From Dactylonectria macrodidyma (Eukaryota; Ascomycota; Sordariomycetes; Hypocreales; Nectriaceae), in assembly GCA_020744425.1 (NCBI GenBank), contig JAGMUV010000049.1:62001-126000 (forward strand): a DNA stretch of 64,000 bases, read 5' to 3'. The notes under the pieces were generated by a model that saw only the letters and a list, made by a program, of their open reading frames with translations, was not told the DNA's origin and made no database searches. Each line of letters starts with the position of its first letter. Positions within the stretch are counted from its first letter, which is position 1. Positions 10,002-20,259 of the stretch are shown piece by piece. Made by a program: the position numbers and the translations under genes.

Positions 10002-11992
10002 ATGTCTTCTAGTGATTCTGATTCTTCTGATGCCTCCGGTGCCTCCGGGGCTTCCGATGCTTCTGGGGCTTCCGGGGCTTCCGTACGGAGCTGTATTGTG
10101 GTTGAGATCCTTCCTGAAGACCTCGCTGTCGCCTGCACTGCCGACTGTACGCCAGAGCAGTGCAATAACAGCACAGTCCGGCCCCACGAACCTCCGGCTG
10201 TCGAGCGCGGGCCGCCGGGCTCCTTCGTACCCTTTGACGTACCGACCCGGCCCCGAGAGATACGGGAGCTGCCGGCAGCCCCGCTTGACCTATTCCTCCG
10301 GTACGTTCCCCGGGGCCTTATTGAGCGGTGGGTGCAATGGACGAATGCAGCGCCGTTATCTAAGGAAGGTCCCCGGGCTAAACGGTCAAGAGTGTATGAG
10401 TGGAGGAAGACTTCTGTAGATGAGATTTACCTCTTCTTAGGAATCCTGCTTTATATGGGGATACATAGCGAACCTCAAATATCAAGATATTGGTCAACTC
10501 AACAGCAAAAGGAGGATCCTATCTATCTATTCACCCGGTTTATCTCCCGGGACCGCTTCCAAAGTCTGCTCCGGCAGCTACGTATCTTTGATACCTCTGA
10601 ATTCCAGCCCAGCCAGTCAGGAGGTCAACGCCAGGCCCGGGCCCAAGCCCCCGCCCAAGCCGGGATGCCAGATATATACCGGAAGGTAAACGAGTGGTCA
10701 GCCCATATCCAAGAGACTGGGGATTCCTTCTATACAGCCGGCTCCGACCTTACCGTTGACGAGGCTATGGTCCGGTTTACGGGCCGGTCCCTAGAGACGA
10801 CGACAATACCGACGAAGCCGATCCCAACCGGCTTCAAGGTCTGGATCCTTGCCCAATCGGGCTACTGCCTCCGGTGGCTCTGGCACGTACACGGAAAGGG
10901 CCCGTACGGACTAGTCCCTCAAGCCCGGCCGGAAGACAGCAAGGCTGGAGCTGCTGCTGCAAAGTGGGTCCCGTTAACGCCAACGCAGCGGGTTGTAACA
11001 ACACTTATTACCTTACTTCCGGCTGCAGTCTACCACGTATTCCTAGATAATCTCTTTGCTTCCGTACGGCTTCTCCGGGCCCTCCGGAAGCAGCAGGTCG
11101 GAGCTTCCGGGACCTGCCGGAAAGACAGTGGGATAGATAAGATCCTCGTCGCCGAGAAGGAAGCAGAAGGCCAGGGTATTCCTTGGGGTCAGATCCATTG
11201 CATCCCTACCTTAGATGGGGAGGTATGGTATTGCAAACTGCTTTCTATAGATATCTCCATACTGATCAGTTTGTCTCTTCATAGGTCAACCAATTCACCT
11301 GGAAGGATAACGCCCTTGTCCTCTTCTTGACAACCGTCTTCCGAGACGGCCGGGAGGTTATCCGTCTCCGGCGCCGACCGGCCGGAAGCTCTGCTGGAAA
11401 GCGGGCTGCCCGGAAAGAAGCCTTCGGCCCAGACGTCCGGAAGAACCTCCCGGTGCCTGAGGCAATTGACGAGTATAACCATAAGATGAATGGGGTTGAT
11501 ATAAGTGACCAGATGAGGTCTTATTATCAATACAGCCGCCCTATTCGTCGAGGAGGCTGGCAAGCCCTTGCTTGGAATTTCCTGCTGGAAGTGATCGTTG
11601 TGAATAGCTTCTTCCTGCAGCTCTGGGGCAAGCCCGAGTGGCAAAAGGTCAAGAACCAGTACCAATGGCGGCGACTGCTTGCATCCCAGCTTATTCAACA
11701 GTTTGGACCATTAGCAGGAGGTCGAAGACTTTCACGACCTCAACGGGCTTCAGATAAGAGGAAAACATCTATTCCTTGGCAGCACCATCGCAAGGGATCA
11801 AGGGGGGTTAACTCGCCTTGCACCTATTGCGGCAGGAGGAAGAAACGCGAGGCTCTAAGTGAGGTATCTAGGAATAGCCTCACTCAACAGCCGCAACAGC
11901 GAAAAAAGACTCGAAAAGGCTGCTTAGACTGTAACGTACCGCTATGTACTGATGGAGATTGTTGGTACCTCTGGCACACCCAAAATCTATAG
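10002..11992 (+). CDS. piggyBac-like transposase (DDE_Tnp_1_7), intact
   Basis: Cut-and-paste transposase of 642 residues from two exons, 10002-11222 and 11285-11992, with a 62-nt phase-0 intron. The start is the first ATG (MSSSDSD), followed by a low-complexity Ser/Ala/Gly stretch. Catalytic Asp positions are visible in DLTVDEAMVRFTGR (about residue 250), YHVFLDNLFAS (about 350) and YNHKMNGVDISDQM (about 480). The C-terminus has a zinc-binding tail (CTYCGRRKK, then GCLDCNVPLCTDGDCW). The gene is the only one inside perfect inverted repeats. No stop codon or frameshift was found, so activity is possible; this is inference. Confidence 0.9.
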
Positions 11993-12072
11993 AGGAATCG
12001 AGGTACCCTGAATTTTAGCATATGATTCGATTATTCTAGTGGTCCCATAAGCCCTGATTGGCTTTACCCCGC

Positions 12073-12108
12073 CCTTGGCGAAAATGGGGTCCATCCGCAC
12101 TCGATGGG
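12073..12108 (-). repeat. Right terminal inverted repeat, piggyBac-like family 2
   Basis: Exact reverse complement of 9840-9875, followed by ATAT. The hAT A element starts within the next few bases. Confidence 0.95.
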
Positions 12109-14394
12109 ATATATCACCGTGAATATATATCACACTTTTTTTCAGCTAAATGTGATATCACGATAGCTAAAATGCTATCGCCCGTGACTACCCCTGCAGC
12201 ACCCTTATCTGATAAGGCTATCTAATCTTATCTACTTTTGTTGGATCTACTCCGTACTGTAATTAGCTTTTGCAGCACCCCTATTGGCTTGTGTCATCGT
12301 GCACAGACCATCGAGGCGCACAAGGGGACATTTCCTTCCGCGTTGCCTCTGAACAGAGTAAGTGACCTCTTTCGGGAATGTTGAGGATGCAGGAGACATG
12401 TGAGACTCCAAGGTCGAAATGGTCTTCTGACCGTGAGAACACTGGCACCGATCGAAAGCTCCTGACGGGAGATATCTAAACGGACGAGTTTCTGTTTGCA
12501 TTACTTCCAATCTACAGAAAATCACCATGTGTCGAAGTTCATCGTGGCAGTTTTTGCAAGACGGACCTACCCTATACCCCAGTGCTAGAAAGATACCAGA
12601 GTGCTCGCGTATTGCCCCACACTTGCGCAAGTACCCCCTAAACAGCACTAGTTGCATTTCATGGCTACGAGGATTCGCTTTTCAACCTCTCCCACGCTGT
12701 CCCCCAGATAGTCCATGGTCAAATGGAAAGCGTGGCAATGCTATTTACCACGCGAAAAGGAAACATGCCTCTATTCTTCAGACGGAGGCCGGTACCGTAG
12801 ACGAGCGCGACTCAGATATTATTACCTGGCCATCAAAGCAGCCTCGGATGGACAGTTTTTTTCACAGTCGGCCATCAGATACCACTTTACGCCGCGTCTT
12901 TAACCGACAGCAATATATAGAATCGATTGTCGGTCTTCTCACACGCCGTCGTTTACCATTCTCCGCGGTGAAATGGGATGAGATGCAGGATATCATATTG
13001 GCATGCAATCCGGCTATTGAGGATCTTCTCCTCACGTCCCGCGACGCAGCTATGCGTCATATTACCACTACTTTCGACTTATACCGATCCCAATTGAAAG
13101 CAAAGCTTCATGCGTCCGTATCGAAGATCCATCTATCGACCGATCTCTGGACATCGCCTCATCGGCATGGCATTTTAGCGGTATGCGCTAGATGGGTTGA
13201 TAATGGCTATCGACTTCAAAAGGCCCTGCTAGCTATGCCTGAATGTCGATACAGCCACAGTGGCGAGCGCCAAGCAACTCTAATGGTGGAAGCAATCGAA
13301 GAATACGGTATTGCGAAGCAAATCGGCTATCATACTGGCGATAATGCTACTTCAAACGATACCTGTTTAAAGCATCTCTCTCAAATGCTACAGGATAAAT
13401 ACGGTGTATGCTATTTATAACGTTGATTAATACCGGTAGGTAGTTGGTTAACTGAGTCTAGATATCTTTCCATCCCGGCCAGCGTCGAATCCGATGTATC
13501 GCTCATATCATAAATCTCTCCCTTCAAGCTTTCTCCTTGCGTCCTCGAAAGAAGCTTTACGCGCAGCACTTGCCGCTGCTAGCGACGTAACCGGCACCGA
13601 GATGTACGAACAATTCTACTTTACACTCTATGATGTATCCGCCAATGAGCCAACATCGCGGTCTGAAGCTTCGGGACAGCAAGAACAGTCTTTCAGTAAG
13701 ACATGGAAGGGAAAGGCTAAAAGGGTCGCTCGGAAGCCCCCCGATTTCAAGGATGACAAATTCAGAGGCTGGCAAACCATCCCGGCGATGCGTAAACTAC
13801 ATAACATTGCGGTCTGGCTTCGAAATTCATCTATCCACAGTGATCTATGGGAGGATCGAGTAAGCTTGCGGCTTGGGATCGATAACGACACCCGATGGAA
13901 CTCTTGGTATAAGCTGATCGATAATCTTATCCGAAGACAATCACACATCAAGCAATTCTTGCTTGATTACGATAAGGAGATCAACGATAATATCCTCAAC
14001 TCATCAGATTGGGATTATCTTGAAAAAACACATAGATTTCTCCACCCATTCGCGTCGGCAACTTTATGGGCTGAGGGTAAGAATTCTACTTTGTCGCAAA
14101 TATTGACAATTATGGATGGTTTATTACGCCACTATGAAAAGAACAAGGTTTGCTATCACTTAAGAGACTCTAAACCCTAACTTGGCTAATTATCCAATTT
14201 AGGAACATTACTCGAAGCCAGAGACGCTTGATCGCCGTATCCTTCATTCGATTGAGATGGGCTGGTTCATTCTCGACAAGTATTATACTATGACCGAAGA
14301 TGCGCCTGTTTACGCTGCTGCCCTCCTTCTTGATCCTTCAAAGCGAATCAGGTACATTGAGCGCCACTGGCCAGAGGCATGGCACGAGAACGCC

Positions 14395-14402
14395 ATTGCT
14401 AG
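14395..14402 (+). repeat. Target-site duplication, left copy (ATTGCTAG)
   Basis: 8-bp duplication flanking hAT B; identical to 17400-17407. Eight base pairs is the length expected for hAT insertions. Confidence 0.95.
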
Positions 14403-17399
14403 CAGTGATCGGAATGGTCTGGTATGGTCTGGTATTGGGGGTCAAACCATACCATACCAACTGCTTACATAATTACCGGTATGGTATTACCGGTAAGACC
14501 AATAATACCATCAAGGATGCCAAGACTGTTAAGACTGCCAAGAACGATGCTGAAAAGCTATAGAAGGACGAAAGAAAATGTATTATACTACTGGCTAGTG
14601 ACCCAACCGTCGTCATTCTCACTGTCCTCACTATCATTGTTCTCCTCAACCCGGGGCTTTCCATACCAAGCCCGGAGACACTCACAGGCCTCTATAATAT
14701 CTGTCTTCAGCCTACCACGGCGATCAACTATAGTAAGCTTTGCACTGCTGAAAAGTCGTTCGCACTCATCCGACATGGGCGAAATTGCAAACAGATCCAG
14801 AGCGAAGCGAGCGAGATCTCTTTGGGAGTCATAACGGGATAGCCAGTACGCAATGGCCTCATCACAACCTGCTTCATCGTCATGAAGCCGGTCAGTGGAA
14901 ATGTATTGTTCATACAAATCAGCTGCAGAGACCGGAGCGTCTATTCGAATACGCTTGTGTTCCCTCTGGCGATCAAATGCTGGGTCAAGATCTCTCTCCT
15001 TTCTGACTGGTGGCGGTAGCATCTCAACAGGATACCTTCCCTTATACTCCGTCTCCCAGAGCTGCTTTACTGCCGTTTGTGCGTTATCAAACCACTTCTG
15101 CTTTTCTTTGCCGGCTTGGAGAACCCATTCTTGCCTGAACCATGCCCACTTTCGATATGGGTCGAGTATTTGAGCAGCATAGTACGCTGGTGGAAGATCA
15201 GTATCTTCAGGATATCGATTCTGCCAGTTCAGCTGCTGGTTGTTGTAATACTCCTCGCATTTTGACCACGCACCATCTGCGCAACCCCGAAGGTACTCCC
15301 ATGTGAAATCATTGTCGTCTTCGGTATCGATATTATCGTAGTGATCCTTTGTCTCATTTATTTCTCGAAGAAGGCAGTCCAAGGTTGAAAACCAGTCGGC
15401 TAGCGATGTCTTTTTGCCCTCGGAGAGCAACGTTGCGGCGTAGAAGTCCTTCAGGGCAAGCTCAATATTTTCAAGCTCGAACCAGTGCTGTCCATCAAGT
15501 TTGAAGTTCGCAATCCCACGAGAGCCTTTCCCAGGCACATGGCGGGCTGAGAAGATCTCCAAACGTTCCCGAACATTCAATGCCCGTGTAATTGAATGAA
15601 ACCACGAATTCCAGCGTATAGAGTTATTCCGGATAAGCTCGAGTCTATCGAATTCAGCGAGATCTCCACCAATAATTATTGCAGCAAACTCCCCACGGCG
15701 TTGCGGGGTAAGCCTAATGTATCATACGAGGTTATGAAGCCGACCTAAACACCCAAATTTTTTCCAGAGCTCTTCCACCTTCGTATAGTCTCCGCGTTGA
15801 TAGTGCTTTTCGAGCTTCGCTAGATACTTTTCACAGTCCCGACCCATGAGGAATGCCTGGCAGCAGAGATTGATAATATGGCCCAAGCAACGAAGCCAGC
15901 GATGGCAGCATTGCTTTAGCATCATCTATAGGCAGAGCTCCGTAAGTATAAACTTAACAGCAGTATCATTCGACGAGGCATTGTCCAGCATGAAGTACCC
16001 AATCTGATCTCCGCCAACATCATATTCTCTTAGCAAATCAAGAATAACTAACGCAATATTCTCGCCTGTGTGTTCGCCGTACACACGTCATATACCCAAG
16101 ACAGTAGTTTGTCGCTTGCCAGTACTGTCGATCCACATAGCGATAACCCCAAGAACAGCGTAAGGGTTTGGCGAAGTCCAGAGATCAAAGGAAATGGAGA
16201 TTCTACTCCGCGCCTGCCGGAGTTCCTCCCTGAGCCGTTGCTTTTTCGACCGAAAAGCGTCCATAACCCAACTTCGGATGGTTTTCGCTGCCTTTGGGAG
16301 ATGGTTGAAAAGTGCCGGATTCAAAAAGAATAGTAGTTCTCGGAAATACTGGTGTTCCAATTGAAAGAAAGCAATGTGGCAATACACGATCCAACGAACT
16401 AGGAGCTCTTTGAACTTTTCAATTAAGTCTTTCCAGAAGAAGGTATTAGTAGTAGCCGCGCTCTTCTGCTACTCCAGTACAGACTTCCGTATCGGACTAT
16501 ATTTCTTAACACCACTCTGGGGATCAATCTGGTGCTTCTGTTCAAGATGGTTTCTCACTCCAGACGTGCCGTTGATAATAAATAGCTCCTGCTTATGCTT
16601 TCCGGCTGCACACTCGTGGCAGTAGTACACCTCTTTCTTATCACTGTCTCGGATGTAGCGAATACCATACTTCCATACATGTAATGAGCCTAGACGGGCT
16701 GCCTTTGTGGTCTTTGCACGGTTCAAGTACTTGATGTTGTCTTGCACGAATTCTTTCGGAGGCTCGGGATACTGAAGAGGAGCAGGTGGTGGCGTCGAGG
16801 CAGGTAGTGTGGGAGCAGGCGATGGTGTAGGAGTCTTGGAGGATAATGGGGATGAACCTGTAGCCAAAGAGGACGGCTAGGTTGGAACCGGAGATTCCAT
16901 AGGTCATGCCTTTGTCACATTCACTAGCAGGTTGCAAGGTAAGTCATAAGGAAGCTCTTGATTTCTATCTAATGATTGAAAAGGGGTCAGCCGTATATTT
17001 GAGCTCAACAGGGCCTCCAGGGCCATCTTGTCTCAGAACTTGCTTTTGGGAGACGTAGCTGATACCAATTTCTGACTGGATATTCGGACCTCCGGGCAGC
17101 CGGTCTGATCAATCGTATGACCCTCGTGGCAACCTTAATACCGTAAATGGGTTATGTCTCGTAGGATTGTATGTTCTAAGCCGAGAAAATGTTGACCTTA
17201 AGTAGGCACTAGCCAGTTTAGTCCATAACCCAGCCGCCTAGCGCCACCAACTCGGCCTATTTTTAGCCTATTTTTAGCCTTACCGGTATGACTTGCTTTA
17301 CCGGTAATACCATGGTATTGAGATTTCTTCAAACCATACCAAGTCTTGGCGGTATATACCATACCAATACCAACTCATACCAGACCATTCCGATCACTG
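14403..17399 (-). mobile_element. hAT transposon B, complete with TIRs, inserted in hAT A
   Basis: A 2997-bp element bounded by perfect 24-bp inverted repeats (14403-14426, 17376-17399) starting CAGTGATCGG and by the 8-bp duplication ATTGCTAG. Subterminal regions carry several TACCGGTA and GGTATGG motifs in both orientations (about 14470-14505 and 17280-17395), typical of hAT transposase-binding arrays. The transposase is on the minus strand and inactivated by five nonsense codons. The region 16901-17375 holds only the 5' flank and subterminal repeats. Confidence 0.95.
14588..16900 (-). pseudogene. hAT transposase B, five in-frame stops, no frameshift
   Basis: One continuous frame of 771 codons from ATG at 16900 to TAA-type stop at 14588. 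It contains an N-terminal BED-type zinc finger (CHEC...H...H, about residues 110-140), the hAT core (FDLWTSPNPYAVLGVIAMW, GEHTGENIALVILDLL, CLGHIINLCCQAFL, IRWNSWFHSI) and the C-terminal dimerisation domain (FALDLFAISPMSDECERLFSSAK). Stops are TAG 16877-16879, TAG 16469-16471, TGA 16088-16090, TAG 15926-15928 and TGA 15722-15724. The two TGA codons fall on conserved Arg positions (GI-R-RVYGEHTGEN; LHNLV-R-YIRLTPQRR), as expected from CGA to TGA. No intron is required. Confidence 0.92.
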
Positions 17400-17407
17400 A
17401 TTGCTAG
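17400..17407 (+). repeat. Target-site duplication, right copy (ATTGCTAG)
   Basis: Identical to 14395-14402; the transposase A reading frame resumes directly after it. Confidence 0.95.
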
Positions 17408-17992
17408 TGTCCGTACAATTTGGGAAGAAGAGTACAAAACTCAGCCTGAGACTGGACCTGCAGAGTCGGTTGATGAGGTATCTGCTTCGCAAAAGTGGCA
17501 GCCGAACGAGTGGGACGCTTTGCTTGAAGAGTTGGAAGTCACCGAGGATCGGGGTGATAGTATGGACGATCTTGAAGACAAAATAAGTGGATCACCACTT
17601 CAATGGTGGTGTCATAAGGATCAGCGGAAGACTTATCCTCAGCTAAGTCAAATGGCTATTGATATCCTCTCCATCGCGCCTGAATCAGCTGATCCGGAAT
17701 CTGCTTTCTCTGGTGGTCGACGTACTCTCTCCTGGGATAGAGAACGAATGACTTGCGAGAATCTTGAGAAGGTTGAATGTATAGGTAACTGGCTGCGTGA
17801 AGGGCATATCCAGAAGACTGTTCATGGTGGTATGGGTGTAATTACTGATACGGGTTTTGATAGTGGCGGCGATGAAGACTCCGATGCTAATTTTGATTGA
17901 TTTGCGGATGTCTGACACCATATGTGGTAAAGTACTATCACTTTAGCACTTTAGCACAGTGTGATATCACTTTAGCATATCACAATACGCAA

Positions 17993-18635
17993 GTCTGCAA
18001 TGAAGTTGACCCGTCTGTGCTGCTTTGCTGCTTCGGACTGAGCTCCATATAGTACTGACGTGCCATCTTCATGGCCGACTCCATCGCCTCCGACCCTAGG
18101 GGACCTGCTGTTGGTGATGCATCACTCTAGAAGGAAAAGATGACTCACCGGAGCACATTATATAGGCTTTTGACATGACTCCATCAGTTCCATTGACGAG
18201 CTCGGCTGCTAGCGCCTCTCCAATAGGGTGTCCGAAGAACATGGAGTTACAGTACGCAAACTTGTCAATCTGCTCAACCATGGCCTTCTTAACTCGCTTA
18301 TTATTGTAGCCGATGCATGCCACGGCCGCGCCGCAGGTCGTATCTGTGATCTTGTGACCCTTGGAGAATGTGAGCTGTTTCCCATCGCCCGACACCACCT
18401 GCAGGGGCGCACTTTTGAGGCTTCGGTGCAGGACGGCGCTGGGTACGTTGTCTTTAGCACCAAGGTCCGGGTCGACACAGCGCTCGACTGTAGCTGCAGA
18501 CGTCAAAAAGGTTCTGATCAAAGAAGCCGCCCGGGGCCTCGTCAACCTAAACAAAGGGGCAAAGGTGATGTCGAGGACAGATGGAACACCACCGAATGCC
18601 CTGAACGGGGCCTTTGACGCGCCTTGGCAGAGCAT
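17993..18635 (-). pseudogene. Class III (PLP) aminotransferase, 3'-truncated fragment
   Basis: N-terminal third of a fold-type I, class III aminotransferase, which transfers amino groups using pyridoxal phosphate. Readable exons are 18635-18149 and 18095 to about 17993, joined by a 53-nt intron (18096-18148). The signature run is FSKGHKITDTTCGAAVACIGY, FFGHPIGEALAAELV, then MCSG joined to SEAMESAMKMARQYYMEL. The frame then slips by one base before RRVNFIAD. The gene stops where hAT A ends, so the PLP-lysine half is missing. The start is uncertain: ATG at 18635 is used, but family members usually begin close to the AVLHRSL block, so an upstream intron may have been missed. Confidence 0.75.
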
Positions 18636-18701
18636 TTTTGTCAGATATGTCAGAGGCGAAAGTTGCCACCTATTGCCACCTATTGCCACGAGGCTTAGCA
18701 A

Positions 18702-19319
18702 TCAGCTTCTAGCTGATTCCATACAGAAGAGAAAGGGTATATAAAGCTTGCCCTGAAACCTCAAGACTGAGGGCCGAGAGAATACACAAGACACAATTTT
18801 CACCCTAATATTTGACAATTTTGACGGGCCGTTGGTGAGGAGAAAATGCGTTGTAGGTTTAAGTCTTAAGGACGAGTCGTTTGACTTTGGTCCTTTTAAC
18901 TAAGAACGAGAGGGGCTTAATGACATCCCCTCACGCTTTCACCAGTTGTTATTAAATACCTTCTAGTAGCCGTAAAGTACCGGCTAATACCGAGCTTGTG
19001 ACGGTTGCCACTTGAGTTGTATCCGGAAAAAGGCGTGGATGGATCTGGGCCGCCTTACGACCTAAATATGCGGGTAGAGTTACAGTGGAGGCCCGTGTGA
19101 GTCGGCGTATTTGGCGCCTGCACTACCGAAATCGAAGCGTGCAGGGAGTCGATGCGCCATGATGGAGCCCTGAGTTATAGCGGGCACCGGTTTGATAAGT
19201 TCCTTCATTTGCTTTCTGGGCGGGAACTTGTGATAGCCAGCAAGCCTAGAGTTGATCACTGAGAGACATTTGAAATTGCCCAGCATATGCAACAGGGTCA
19301 GTTTATTATTGTTCTGCTT
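18702..19319. other. Intergenic, no supported gene
   Basis: No motif-bearing frame on either strand. Two and a half copies of TTGCCACCTA lie just to its left at about 18662-18690. Confidence 0.55.
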
Positions 19320-19815
19320 AGATTCAAACTATCTTATTCAAAATTGATTCAAGTACATACGCATCCCACGGTATCCAGCATATCCCTCCAGATGCCTCCA
19401 GTCCGGCTTCTCTGCAGGCCACAGAACTCTGGCCCCTGGAGGCTGGGCAAGGCAAGAGCAAGGCAGTTATGTCTGCTCCGGCACAATAACATATAGGCGG
19501 GGCGGCGACCTGGGGCACCAATTGGAAGGAATCAGCCGGGTACTCCCAGTCCATCTGATTCTGCCGTAGCTCTTCTTCTTCTCCGTGCGTGCCGTTCCCG
19601 TCCAGAGCCGAGCCAGCCTGACCCTGAAGTTCTTGTTAGTTGGAGCCGAGTCCAACCCATGGGCGCCTTAATAAATAGTCTTCAAATCCCATCATGGCAG
19701 CGATGGCGTTCTCATCCAAGGCCCCGAGGATAAGCTCCCACTCATCCACCCGGGAATCGATGACTGGGTCCAGCGAGCTCGGCTGCTCTGATTGTTCTGT
19801 ATCGGCGGCTGACAA
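19320..19815 (-). pseudogene. Unassigned degenerate coding fragment
   Basis: On the minus strand an acidic frame runs from about 19815 (ADTEQSEQPSSLDP, then VDEWELILGALDENAIAAMMGFEDYLL) to a TAA at about 19640. It continues in the same frame with a Glu/Gln-rich stretch and NQMDWEYPADSFQLVPQV to a stop near 19324. This looks like the disordered end of a host protein such as a transcription factor, but no domain identifies it. An intron ending in CTAACAAGAACTTCAG could bridge the stop, although no good donor is seen. Confidence 0.3.
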
Positions 19816-20259
19816 GAACTAGTCTATTAATAGATTACTATAAGACCCATTCAGATTACCAGTAATTCTTAGGGATTACTAGTAATCTAAGACAGCCTTA
19901 AGTAATCCACTCAGTATATAGTTACCTGAGAAGTATATATTTAGTATAGGCAGCTTCTCAGCTATTAATACCACTTAACTATATTGAGTATTATTTACTC
20001 CACTATTATCAGACGTAACTAATTTATTCAATCTTAACGTACCTGATTTATTGTAAATATAAAACTAATTAGGGTCAGCCTACTCTAGACTTATGAGTAT
20101 AGAGTAGTGTACCGATTGTCACAAGCTGTTTTGACAGTGGTCGCCCTTGTTATATATGTATGTTATTTTAAAATAGGTAGATTTAAAAGTTAATACTTAA
20201 GGTTTTATGCACGTTCTCAATACCCCCAAAACTTCTTTGCTGATTCTCCAGGTTAACAT
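19816..20259. other. AT-rich, TpA-rich intergenic tract
   Basis: Strongly AT-biased DNA with very frequent TA dinucleotides and several ATTACTAGTAAT-like dyads. The composition resembles heavily RIP-mutated repeat DNA. No gene is visible. Confidence 0.55.

Larger units (their letters stand above)
9840..12108 (+). mobile_element. Complete piggyBac-like element, second family
   Basis: A 2269-bp element with perfect 36-bp terminal inverted repeats (9840-9875 and 12073-12108) that enclose one uninterrupted spliced transposase gene. Both ends are preceded by TA followed by (T)CCC, which fits a TA target duplication or a TA-containing terminus; there is no TTAA as in animal piggyBac. The absence of nonsense codons and the perfect inverted repeats mark it as young and possibly autonomous. 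Confidence 0.88.
12527..17900 (+). pseudogene. hAT transposase A, interrupted and frameshifted
   Basis: hAT-family transposase. Readable exons are 12527-13405, 13462-14147 and 14203-14402, with resumption at 17408-17900. They are separated by 56-nt and 55-nt GT...AG introns and by the hAT B insertion. Blocks include KLHASVSKIHLSTDLWTSP, IRCIAHIINLSLQAF, TRWNSWYKLID and the C-terminal dimerisation segment YPQLSQMAIDILSIAP with ESAFSGGRRT. A single-base deletion near 13530 shifts the frame inside LSLQAF. Across the insertion the frame is perfect: residues NAIAS end before hAT B and VRTIWEEE follow after it. The N-terminal zinc finger is unclear, so an upstream exon may be missing from this model. 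Confidence 0.85.
12109..17992 (+). mobile_element. hAT transposon A, split by hAT B
   Basis: Outer hAT element. Its transposase is encoded on the + strand at 12527-14402 and resumes at 17408-17900. Between these lies hAT B with an 8-bp target duplication. Near both outer edges the motif GCTAAA(T)GTGATATCAC occurs in opposite orientation (about 12142-12160 and 17960-17980), which I take as subterminal repeats; exact termini and target duplication were not resolved. A CGATAGC-6-GCTATCG hairpin lies at about 12163-12182. On the right the element abuts a truncated aminotransferase gene. Confidence 0.75.

Noticed and set aside
19324..19554. MDWEYPAD on the minus strand, resembling the GH18 chitinase active site DxDWEYP
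   Set aside because: The upstream residues (EEELRQNQ) lack the D-G-x-D part of the motif and no other GH18 block is present on either side.
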